DNA of 64,000 nucleotides, from the NCBI GenBank assembly GCA_020086605.1, contig JACBWW010000095.1:638837-702836 (forward strand), written 5' to 3'. The translations under genes were made by a program, and so were the position numbers. Positions 13,901 to 25,900 of this stretch are shown in pieces. The number at the start of each line of letters is the position of its first letter. The first letter of the stretch is position 1. Under the pieces are notes generated by a model, which ran no database searches, was not told the origin of the DNA, and saw nothing but the letters and a program-made list of their open reading frames with translations. Source of the stretch: Lanius collurio. Taxonomy: Eukaryota; Chordata; Aves; Passeriformes; Laniidae.

Positions 13901-16900
13901 TTAATGGAATACACTCTGCTGCTTCCACACACAGTTGTTCCAACCAGTAGGGGAAAATAAATATAACCTTGATTTTTGTGTCTTTTTTTCCTCTAATGAA
14001 GCTTATCTGGCCCATCTCCATGGCAGCACATTTATCTTGGATTTGCTCTCTGCACTCAGTGGAAGTGTTGGAATTTTTGATTACATTTGAATTAATAAAA
14101 TTGTGTTGATGGTTGGAATCATGGAATCATTAAGGTTGGAAAAGATGTCCCAGATCATCAAGTCCAACCAGCACCACCATGGTCACCACTAAGCTGTCCT
14201 CAATTGCCACATCCACACATCATTTTAGCCTCTCCAGGGATGGTGATGCCACCACTTCCCTTTTCCAATGCCTGGTAACCCTTTCCATGGAGATATTTTT
14301 CCCAAGGTCCTACCTAAACATCCTCTGGTGCAGTGGGAGGCCACTTCAGAAGTTGCCTCCACAAGAGGCTGGTGGCCTGCACCCCACACACAGGGATGTG
14401 GGGGTGGGAGGGTTGGCTCCCCATGGAATTGTGTCTTTGTCCTGTCCCTTTCCCATGTTCCCAACCCCAATTCTGCCCTCAGGGCCAAACTCACGTGTGG
14501 GACAGAGCTGCAGTGATGGAAGAGGTGCTGCTCCCTGGCAGGGGTGTGCAGGGTGTTGGGAATTCTGTCTGGGATGGGGATAACTCCGGGATAACTCTGT
14601 TGGATCCGTGCAGGTCCGGGTGAGGGAATCCCAGCTCAGGTGAGTGCTGCTCTTGGTGTTCTCCAGGGCAGCACCTCCTGTGGATTGTGACCAACACTGG
14701 CAGGGATAAATTGCTGGGAATGGTACCTTGGCCCTTAGAAAGGACACATTTTAATTAGTTCTGTAACAGATGAGTTCCCTCCCTTCCTGATGACAAGCCC
14801 TTGTAAGAGCGCTCCTCTTACTTGGAATTTCCCTTCCAGGTGGGAAGTTCTCCAGTGACCTCTGTGAACTGTGCTCTGTTTTTCAGGATCCGTGGCTCTG
14901 TGGTTTAGAAGCAGCTTCTGAGTATCTGAGGAAGCAGGAACAGGACCCAGAGCGTTTCCAGGCTCCCAGGTTTCCCAGGGACAGACACGGACAGCTCTCC
15001 AGGATTCAGGAGCTCTTCCAATCCACCTCCCAAGCAGCAGTGCCATTCCCTAGGGCTGATCTCTTGGATTGCTCCCTGCTGCAGGACATGCGGCTGAAAC
15101 CTTGGAATGCTGCAGAGGTACAGGACAAGGAGCTGAAGCCCTGGCATGGTGCTGAGGTGCAGGACGAGCAGCTGAAACCTTGGAATGCTGCTGAGGTGCA
15201 GGACGAGCAGCTGAAGCCCTGGAAGGGTGCAGAGGTGCAGGACAAGGAGCTGAAGCCCTGGCAAGGTGCTGAGGTGCAGGACGAGCAGCTGAAGCCCTGG
15301 CAGGGTGCTGAGGTGCAGGACAAGCAGCTGCAGCCCTGGANGGCCCCTCTGGAGTGGGGTCCCTGTGAAGGGAGCTCTGCAGCTGCCCCCAGTGCCACCC
15401 CCACTGCCCACGGGGAGCTGCCCCTGCCTGGGCTGGGCTGGCAGGAGCCGAGCGCTTCCATCCCCCTGCGCTTTCCGAGGTGGCCGCCGGCCCTGCTGGG
15501 ACCCCTGGCACGCAGCCCCAGCCTGCCCAGGGATGGGCTGGGGGGGAACCTGCCTGTGGGGCCTCTCTCTGCCCATGCTGGGGAGGAGAGGCACGGCACC
15601 GAGCCCTGGGAGAGGTCCCAGAGCTGTCCCCCCAGCCCCGTGCTGGCTGGCACGGGGAGTGCCGCTTTTGGTGGTTGTGCAGAGCTTCCTCCTGTCTCTG
15701 CTGACAGTGCTGGAGCTCGTCAGGAAACAACCTGTGCAGCCCAGGATCCTGGGAAAAGACAGACCCTGAGTGCAAAACACCTCGGTTTTGTGACTGAGGG
15801 GGACAAGCAGAGTGCCAGACCCAGGGGGCTCGATGGCGGCACAGGAGATGGTCAGGAAATAAATCCATTGATTGAACCCCGCTCTCCAAGCTCTTCCCAG
15901 CAGGAGAAGATCCCACCTGGCCACACCCAGCTCTGGGAGAGCTCAGAACGTTCAGATGCAGCTGTACAAGTGAGTTTGTTGAAGGGCCATGGTGAGGTGT
16001 TGGCACAGGGGAGGAAAAGCCCTGGTGGGCCCCCTCTCATTCCAAAAGAGGCTGCGAGGGAGCAGATGGGTCCTTCTCAGCCTTTACCTACAGATGAGGC
16101 TTCATCAACCATGTCTGAGACTCCCTCATCCCCTGTGAGGAAATTCCTGTCTTGTGTCCACATCACCCTTTCCTCCAGGGTCAGGAACTCGGAGCTGCGC
16201 AGTGCCGGCAATGGGATGAAAGTGTGGGACAAACCTCAAGGGAAGGCTCAGGCAGTGACTTTAAAAGCAGCTCCAGAAGCTTCAGTGGAAAGTGTTCCTG
16301 AATTCCCACCTGCTGAGGGTGTTCCAGAGGATCCCAGCTCAGCTGTGCCAGTGGCCTCAGCAGATCCCAGCCAGGTGTTTTCCTCCAGGCAGGAGCTGCT
16401 GCTGCAGGGCAGGGCCAGAGCCGGGCTCTGTGGGGACTCAGGGGCATCTGGTGCCACAGGGCTCCCCAGCTCAGCCCTTCCTGCAAAGCCTGGGAGGAGG
16501 ACTTGTGATGCTGCCACTCAGATCACCACGGAAAGCCCTGCAAAAACCACCTTCTCAGCAGAAGTCTGCGTTGATCCCCAGGAGGGTGGAAATGCTGCCC
16601 AGCAGACATCGCTCCCCAAAGCCCCTGAACCTCCCAGCATCACAACTTCATCCCACAAGGAGATTCCCCCCTTCCCAAGGCAACCTGGTGAGCAAATTCC
16701 TGTCTTATGTGTGTCTGTGGACCTGAATCTGTACAAGTTCAAGATATTGATAAGTATTAAAACCCAAACCCAGATTTTTTGTGGAAATAACATTTTTGAG
16801 ATAATTTGGATATTTAAAGTTGCTCATATGGGCGGAAAACCCAACCCTTACACTTGTTTTTTTCAGCTTTGTGGGGAGGGAGTTGTGTGGATGCAGTTGG

Positions 16901-19900
16901 GATTCAGTTTGGGTTTCTCTAGAACTGAATTTGTTGTGTCCAAGTGTGGTTGGAGAATCTTTTCTGGTGTTTGTATGTATATGATTTGATTTGATTCACT
17001 TGGAGTTCAGTGTGAGCTGGATCTGATCACTGACTTACTCTCTAGTCAAGATAACACCAAAAAGTCAGAGGGAAATCTGCACATGACTGCTTTAAATAGA
17101 CTCAAACAGAAAACTGTGCAGGGTTTGGGATATCTGTCAGCAGAGGGATGTGGATGTTCACAGGGTTTCTCACCCTAATGGTGTTTTGTGCTGAGGCTCT
17201 GTTGTTGCTTTTCTTGACTTGAGGGACACATAGCTGCTCCTTTGAAATGATTCCTCAAACAGGGATCAGCTGGGAGCTCTGTGGGTACAGGAGATGTTTT
17301 TGTCAGTCAGTGTTTACCACCGTGATCACAATTGTGGTATTAAATAGGTGAAGCTGTTTTTCCAGATAAGTGACAGTAACCCTCTGCCTTTGGGTGGGGA
17401 TTAAAAAATCCAATTAATCAAATTTAACTAATGAAATAATAGTTGCAATTAATTTTCCTGAAGAATGAGACTTCTCAGACTTTAGCAGCAGAAACATCCT
17501 GAGCAATGTGCCCAGGTCCTGCCTTTGCTGCATTGAAGGTTTCCAGCCTGGCTCCTGCTCACTGTTTCCCTTCCTCCCCCAGCACAGCCCTTGCTGCTGC
17601 CATACAAACCCTGGGGCAGCTCTGGCATGTACTATGTGCCTTATCAGAAACCAGGAGCCACCGTGTCCCCAGAGCAGTCGGAGGCCAGCGGAGCCAGCTC
17701 TCGCCCAGGTGCGTCATCCTGATCCCTGGTGGGTTGGATATTCTGCTTGGGTTATCTGGAATCCGTGGGTGGCAGCCCAGGGTGGGCAGTTCCTGCCTGC
17801 AGGCTCTCCTCTCCATCTCTGGGGTGGGAAGGGGGCTCTTGCTCCGTTCTGGCAGTGGAAGGGAGCAAAGCTCAGTGTTCTACAGCCTGGTCATCCCTCA
17901 CTTCCCTCTGGGCATTCCCATGCCCTTGGGATCCTTTCCCAAGATCTCGGCCACTTCTCCTGTAAAGGATGGAGCACTGGGCATTGCAGGCTTCATCTGC
18001 AGCTTGGTTTCACTCAGAGCTTTTTAATATCCAGAGTTACCTGTAGACAAAACTCATGTTAGAGATGCCCAATTCCCAAATTCCAGCAGGGGAGACCGAG
18101 GGATCAGGCTGCTCCAGCAGTGCCACAAGTGCCCAGATCAGTCATTACACCACAGATTGCTGGGGATGATTTAGGTGTCCCCACTCTTGACCTTTTTCAA
18201 GTTTATCTGGGGAAACGTGTCCAAAATGAGAGAAACAAATGTGACACAAATCTGTTGTTTTGCAGCAATGACGATGCCATATATAAAAATTCACTATGCA
18301 AATGGAGCAGCACAAGGTTCTAGAAAAATGTACAGCAGGATGAAAAAATACATTTTGTTTTTCCCAGTCCCTGCTGCAGTCAGGGCTCAGCTCAGGAGGA
18401 GCAGCTGAGGGAATTGAGTGCAGGAAATCCACGGGATATAACCAGGTGGGATTGGCAGGGATGAGAAATGAATGGGAAGAATTTTAGGTTTCTAATACTG
18501 AGACAGGGATAGGATCATGGAATCATGAAATGGTTTGGGTAGGAAGGGACCTTAAAGATCATCTCATTCCACCCCCTACCATAGCAGGGACACGTTCCCC
18601 TGTCCCAGGGTGCTCCAAGCCCCATCCAGCCTAGCCTTGGACACTGCCAGGGCTCCCCATTGGCGGTTAATTGTGGCGTTTCTGTATCTGCTTCTCCTGT
18701 TGCCTGATTTACTCCTCCTGCTCTCTCTGGGCAGGGTCAGAGGATGCTGCTCCCTCAGGACTCTTGGCCCAAGTGCTGACTTTGAGGGATAGTTCTCCTC
18801 CAGCCAGAGCAGCTGCCCAGCAGAGAGGGGCAAGCCACAGTCACAGGGCCAGGCCTAAGCTGGCCTGGGCTGAGGAGCAGAGGATGCCGCTGGAACGCTC
18901 TTCAGGTAATTAGAATGTGGTTTTAATTTTGTTATTATTTGTGTGTTTCTGTTCATGTGAGAGAAATCAGAGCAAAGATTGACATTTCAGGATCCATGGT
19001 TCCTGTGATATCGCTGACAGTCTGCCAAAAAATGCTAAATTTGACTCAGTTTTCTCTTCCTCACCTTTCTGCTTCTCCCTGACTGATGGAATACAGTTTT
19101 CCCTGAGAGGCTGTGGAAGGTGTCCCTGCCTGTGGCAGGGGTGCACTGGATGGGCTTTAAGGTCCCTCCAACCCCAGCCATTCCCTGATTCCATGAAATA
19201 CTTGGCTATAGGTGCCTGCTGGCATTCTGGTGTCTCCAGGGCTGTCAGGAATTCCCTGTGGCTGCAGCCAGCTGGGCTTCACTGAGCTGGGCTGGGGCTG
19301 TCCCTGCCCAGGGACACTCTGCTGTCCTGTGATGTCACACCAGGGCTCTCTGTCCCCAGGGTGGCCCCTGACCTTGAGCCTGCTTTGCTGCTGTCCCTGT
19401 CCCTTCCAGCCTGGCCTTGCTGCAGGAGCCTGCCCGGGCAGGAGGGCCAGGATTTCCTCGTGCAGGGGCCCCTCCAAGCCTGGTGTGTGGGGGGTGCTGC
19501 TGCAGGGGGACCCGGCCGAGCTCCCTGCTGCGTTTGGCTGCGGCTCTCATTCCAGCAGCTGCAGCTCATCCTCGTGGGCACTGGTTTGTACAGCACAGGT
19601 ACTGATTGTGAGGGGCTGGGCAACTCCCTGGGTGTTCCTTCCTGGCCACGGGTAACTGTGGGCAGGGCAGTCCTGCGTGGCTGCCATCTCTCCTAAGGCA
19701 CCTGGTGGTTCCTCAGGAAGTTGTCCAGATTTGATAGGGATTGCATCTGGTTATTTTCATTTCTCACTGCAGGTGGGTTTTTCTTTTCTTTGAAGTTTTT
19801 CCCCTCAGAATGGAGAGATTTTGGTGTTTCCAGAAGACAATTTTTATTTGCTGAGGAAAATGGCAATGATTATGTAAGGCTGCAACATCAGTAACCTGGA

Positions 19901-22900
19901 TAAAAGAGAGAGGGGAACAAAAGTGTTAATATAAAATTATCTCCTAATATTTTTTTATAGCTGTGATGGTCTAAAGGCCCAGGTGAGAAAAGAACTTAAG
20001 GAGAAAGAATCTTTTGTGAAGGCAGCCAGTGCAGCTGGAACTTTAAAGAAGCTTTCAGAAGAAAGACTTGCATGTCTTAAATCTTCCCTGACTTCTTCAA
20101 CTGTATTTTTAGAAGATCTAATAAAAGATTACCTCTACCCACAGAGCTTGTCTAGAGCTTAAAATTATGCAAATTATGTATTTAAAAAAAAAAAAAAAGT
20201 TTCTCTATACAAACTTATTTTTATTTTTTGCCTGTTTACATTCCTTCCATTTCTTGGTAACTTTCTAAAAAACCAGGAATAGCAAAGTTCTGCCTGGCAT
20301 TCCCAAGCCTGATCTCATTTGTCAGGAGGATGTGGAGGAAGCCTCTTACACAAGTTTATAAACATTGCCCTTGTATGGGAAGAAAAGCTCCCGTGCTTTC
20401 AGAGTTAGTGAGGCTGGGCCTGATCTCTGTTCCACCAAAACCCTGTGCTGGGAAGGGAAGGGACCAAATCATCCCGGTCTTCATCAAAAGAGCACAACAC
20501 AAAGCACAGTTCTAAATGCCTTATTTTTAAATATGGAATTATTATTCATATTATTAAATATGAAATTATATTTTAAATGCCTTTAAAGTGTCCAAGGCCA
20601 GGTTGGACAGGCCCTGGAGCATCCTGAGAATAGTGGGAGGTGTCCCTGTCCGTGGAACTGGGTGGGCTTTAAGGTCCCTTCCCACCCAACCCATGGCATG
20701 ACTCTAAATAAAGGCTCAGTTCAGTGCTGGTCAGGGCAATTCCCTGAGGTGGAATTGGATTCCTCCCCAGATTCACTTGGATATAATATTCTCTTGGATT
20801 CCATGTTGCAAATGATAGAAATTACAATTTATGTGCCTTCAGTAGCACTCAGACTGCATTTCCGAGATCTCTGTGTTTTGAGAATGAGCTCAGCGATCCT
20901 GCTTTTAATCCTTTGGTGTGTTTTGGAAGTTTTAGGATGAAAATCCTCCACTTTAAGCTAAGAAACAAAACATTCAAGTGTTTGGTTCTCTTGCAGAACT
21001 CGGGGATTGTTCCAAGGCTGTCAACCCCTCCCAGTGCATCCCCGGACCCACCCGGCTCTCCCTGCCCCGCCCGGTGGGCAGCTGCTGCCTGGATTCCAGG
21101 GACTTCGGCAGGGACACTCCTGGAGCTGGACACACTCCCTGCTCCTCGGGGGCTGCCCTGGCTGGAGCACAGCGGCACCAGCGGGGTTCCCGTGTCCCCC
21201 TCAGGAGAGGAGGGCAGCGGGAATTCTTTGCTCTTGCTGCAGAGGCCGATGAGAGTAGGAGTGAGGATCTGAGTGCCAGTGCATCATTCCTTGGGAAGGA
21301 GGCAGCTGGGATGGAGCTGCACCACGAGGCAGCTGGAAATGATCCTTTGCCAAGTGGCCACACAAGTGTCCTTGATGAGAATGTGGGGAAAGCACCACGG
21401 CAGAGAAGCCACTCTAGGGGCAGCTTGGATGAGCTCTGGGTGAAGTTCTTGGAGCGCCGGAGCAGACACCAGCAGCAGGATTTCAGGAATAATGACGAGC
21501 TGTCCCTTGTGGAGCGCCTGGATCGGCTGGCCAGGGTCCTGCAGAATCCCATCAGGCACACCCTGGCACCAGCACCAGCTGGGGAGAAGGCTCCTGAGGA
21601 GAAAATGCAGGGAAGGGAACAGACAGAAACTCAACTGGCAGGAAAAGCTGGATGTGGGAGCACTGTGGAGCCGAAGGGAGCACCAGCGGGAGAGCGGCCA
21701 CGTGTGATCCACGGCACAAACAGCCTGGAGGGGCCCAGGGAGAGGATGATCCACCACCCGAGCAGGATTCTGGAGGAGCAGCAGTTCCTGGAGGCTCCCA
21801 GTGACACCTCCTCAGAGACGAGGCTGAGCGGAGGAGACCCGAGCAGCTGCAGCACCTCGGGGTGGGACACGGGGCCCCAGGTGGGGCTGGACACCCCTGA
21901 GGGCAGCAGCTCGCTGTCCCTGTCCACCATCGACACAGCCAGGCTGGTCCCGGCCTTCGGGCAGCACAGGCTCAGGCTGGCCCCGAGGGTGGCCCCAAAG
22001 CTGTCCCCGAGGCTGGCCCAGCTCTACTGTGCCATCAACCACCAGAAGAGCCGCTCTGAGAAGTGGGAGGACGAGGAGAGCGGCGGAGCAGGGGCTGTGG
22101 GATGTCCCCAGGGCCCTGCTGAGGGACTCGGGAAGAGGCAGCAGACCCAGGTAAGTGCTCACTGAGCCCAAAGGGCAGCTCTGAATAATCCCCAGGAGCT
22201 TCCCCATTGCTGGACAGGCTCTGTGAGCTGGGAATCGTTGAAAATGTCCAGGGAGTGTTTATAGGGGAGGCTTCTGCCTTCCACGTGAGCAGCCCCAACC
22301 AACGTCTGCCCCTCCAGGAGCCAGGGCAGCACCCAAGGATGGTCAAGCACCAGCTGTGCTTTCTATCCCTTTGCTTTCCTGGTCTTTGTTTCCCTTGGGA
22401 AGCAAATCCTGCTGTTCCTGGACACCTGCAGGCTTTGGCTGTGGCAGTGCCCAACATGAGGTTGTAAATTTGATGCAAATTCCTGCCTGAAAATCCCTGG
22501 GCAAGGATCAGTACAATTATTGTTGGAATTTTCCTACTGTTTGTCTTGTAAACGAGGGGATTGTTTTGTCTGGCTGGCTGTGAGCTTTTTCAGTTTGTGC
22601 ATTGAGCAGTTCAGGCTTTTCACAGAGCTGAGAATTCCAGGTGAGAACTCTGCAGTGCAGCTGCTTGAAAGTGGAGGGAATAATTCCTTCAGGTGAATTC
22701 ACCCTTTGGAGGAGAAATGGAAATGTCCTTAAAGAGGGACTTAGCATGGATTTGGTGGTTTTAATCAGGAATTGCAGAGTTTGCAGGTCTGTAATACACA
22801 GGAAAAGTACAGAACAAGTGAGAATATTGAACTATTTCTTTCATTTTTTTGTATTTCCAGAAGAAAGTGTAACTGGCATCATTCCTACCAGATTTAATAG

Positions 22901-25900
22901 GAATTAGCTATTTTATTTCATAGAAACTACTCCAAGTCTGTGTGTCAAATAAGCCAGTCAATTTTGAAATAACAAATATAATGAAAATAACTAAATAAAT
23001 CTCAGGGAGAAGTGATCTTTTTGAAGGTGAAGAATGGTTTAAAAATACTTTATCTAGTATTTTTATTTATAACATTTATTTAAAGGTAAAATAAAACTGC
23101 CTGAAACTTTACAATATGAGGACTATTGATCAGAACACTGGCCTTAGGATCCAGCATGGTTGTAGAACTTAGATGATTTTATGCCACATTCCATTCACAG
23201 AATTATTTTTTCGGTCTATTGAACCTTAAACCCAAATCTGTTTTATTTAACTGTTAAAATCACCTGTGAGATGACAAATGGAATTCATGCTTAGGGGAAT
23301 AAACCCATTAAAGGCTCATTGAACCCTCATGGCTTTAGAAACACATCTTTTTTTATCTGGTGATGAAATAGTCTTTTAAAAAAGCCATCTGAAGACACAC
23401 ATGAGCCCCCTCAAATAAGGAGTGAGAGAAAATAGATGACAAAATAGCAAATGTCATTTAAAATTCCAGTTTTGGTCATTTCTGGGTGGTTTAGCTGAGG
23501 AAAAGTAAAGATTTAATTGTATTTTTAGTGCAAATGTCTGTGGTTCAGAGGCAGCTCTTCATTCCGAGCAGGAGCCCAGCTCCCAGAGAGATTCCTGCCC
23601 CAATCCTTCTGGGAATGCTGCACTTTGGAGCTCAGGTTTCTGACAGCCCATTGTCAGCCTTGGTTGCAGCTTTTTGTATTTATAGCTCCCAGTGCCATCC
23701 CAGGAGGTTTTTCTCCCTCCCAGTTTGTTCTCTCTCCTGGTCCCTCCTGGAGCTGCCATCTGGCAGCAGGTGCAGAGCTAAAGGTTGGAGAACAGGGAAT
23801 ATTCTCATCCCAACAGGAATGTTCCTGGCACTGCTCAGAACTGAATGGCTGCTGGTGCTGCACGTGCATGGGAAGGGGATATTTTGGGGTTGTTCTCCCT
23901 GATTTTACGCATTTCTGCCAAGCACATGATTCAAATTCACACATTCACAATTCAAATGTTCACATGTTCTATTATCTGAAAGAAATTCCATATCCCTGCA
24001 TCTGTGCCCCTCCTGGAGCTGGGATAGTTACAGGAAATTAAAAAAAAACCCAGGTTTGTGAGATCCAAAATTGCCTCCTTTCAATATTGAACTGAAATTC
24101 TGCTTAGGGGTGACAGAACTCCAGTAAAAGGGAATAAAGAGGCCTCTGCATTTCCATCGTGGCTGGTGTTGAGGTTACTCACAGGACAGCAATTAATTTA
24201 CTAGATGTTGCTAATTGCTGTGAGCAAGGGGGAGAATGCAGTGCCAGAATCAGAGCTGGAGCTCAGGGGAGCTGCAGGGGCTGTCAGGGCTGGGCTGGGA
24301 GCCTGGAAGTGCTGCTGGGTTGTTGGTGTTGATAAAGCCCCAGTGTTCCACAGAGCCCAGGCTTGGGACTGGATTCTGCTTTTTAATGGCTTCATTAGTT
24401 GAAATTAGTGTGTGATCTCCAAGCTGGGCTGTGTCCAGCCCTGCAGCTTTCACCTGGCTTGGTGTAAATGAAGGTGGGAGGTTCCTCTTGTGCCTCAACC
24501 CTGCTCCTTCTGTGTCCCTCCTGTCTAGTGGATTTCTTGGGTTCAGTTTTTCCCACCTGGAGGACTCTGGTGAGGATCACAGGGTGAAGGGATTTTACTT
24601 CCTCAACCTCCTCAGGGAACAATTCCTTCCCAATATCCCATCCATCCCTGCCCTCTGGCAGTGGGAAGCCATTCCCCATGTCCTGTCCCTCCAGCCCTTG
24701 TCCCCAGGCCTCTGCAGCTCTCCTGGAGCCCCTTTAGAGCTCTGAGCTCTCCCTGGAGCCTCCCCTCTCCAGGTGAACATTCCCAAATGAGTTGGAGGAT
24801 GCCCAGTGCTGTCCAGAATCTGATCCCAGCAAGCTCTTCCCCACAGAAAAAAATTGCTTTTCCCACAAAACCAGGCTGCTGGCAGTGCCCTGGGACACAG
24901 GGATGGAGCCAGGGCTGGGGAGGCTTGTGAGTGTGGGGAGACAGATCAGCCTGGCATCAGCATTAATAGCAATAGAACCAAGGTACAACAACAGAAAATC
25001 AGTGACTTTTTTCTGTTTAAAACCTGTTTTCTGCTCATTTTGGTTGGAATTGCAGGAATTTCTGTTCTCTTGCCTGTTTTTGTAGAGCACCATCCCCTTT
25101 TCCTCGGATTCCACTTGTGCCAGCAGCAATTCCTGGGGGCCGAGCTCTGCTCTCAGCAGCAAGCGCCGGACACGGATGCTGAACAAAGGGATCCAGGCAG
25201 GTGGGTCTTGGAATTCCAGACTTTCCTGGATTCCTCCTGCCTTTCCTGTCTTTTGAGCCCATTCTCCTGAGTCTGGGTGTTTCTGCTAATGGGTCTGAAC
25301 AAGCACCACCCTCCAAATTCACTTCAAATGCTGTCAGAGAAGCATAATGTGATCAGTGAACATGAGCTGTTTATTTGGCATTTTGGGGCTGCTTTAATAA
25401 CCAATTTTGTCACTTGTGGATGTGTTAACCTCAGCTTCTGATCCCTTCCAGTAGCAAAGGTGAAGTCCCTTTTTTTATCTATTGTTTTCTCCCTGAGACA
25501 TCTGTTCCTCCCAGAATGGGTTTTGTGGGCACATGCTATTTCAGAAGGCAACTGCAGTGTTCCGTGTTCTTCCTGGGAATATTTTGGGTGTTAAATTCTA
25601 TTTCAATCCTGAGCTGCTCCTGGCCTGGTGCAGTTCTGCAGTTGGTTTTTTTCTGGTGGTAATTAACAGTTTCTTCACTGCATTCATTTCCACGCCAACT
25701 CGCCATCATCACATTGAGTAATGGCCTTGGTTTATTCATCAGATACAGCAATTATTTATTTATTGCTGCTTGTGTGCAAGTGGAGTGAAGCAGGGAAGGG
25801 TTTTCATAGGGCAGAGTTCCAGTTTGATTCCCACCCCCATGTAAATGTATATTTTGCTTGGGGTGTTTGGTTTTCACCACTCTAATTTCACTCAGGTTAT

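Larger units (their letters stand above)
10473..14886 (+). other. ALMS1 intron w5 (4.4 kb)
   Basis: The intron contains a ~37-bp minisatellite (10868-11075), AT-rich unique DNA (11690-12390), a plus-oriented CR1 fragment (12785-13135) and a minus-oriented CR1 fragment (14113-14385). Flanking exons w5 and w6 join in phase 0 with nothing in between, so no exon is required here. Confidence 0.7.

Noticed and set aside
13417..13950. 177-codon plus frame in ALMS1 intron w5
   Set aside because: No family resemblance, no fitting splice sites and composition like surrounding intron.
14614..14639. Possible 26-bp ALMS1 microexon (acceptor GTGCAG, donor GTGAGT)
   Set aside because: Exons w5 and w6 already join in phase 0; 26 bases would shift the frame.
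14905..15924. 339-codon open frame on the minus strand
   Set aside because: It is antisense to ALMS1 exon w6; its low-complexity repeats mirror the 39-bp coding array and it crosses the undetermined base. No splice or start logic.
17045..17127. Exon-like stretch with CTCTCTAG acceptor
   Set aside because: In the frame required by the neighbouring ALMS1 exons it hits a stop; the alternative frame is not supported.
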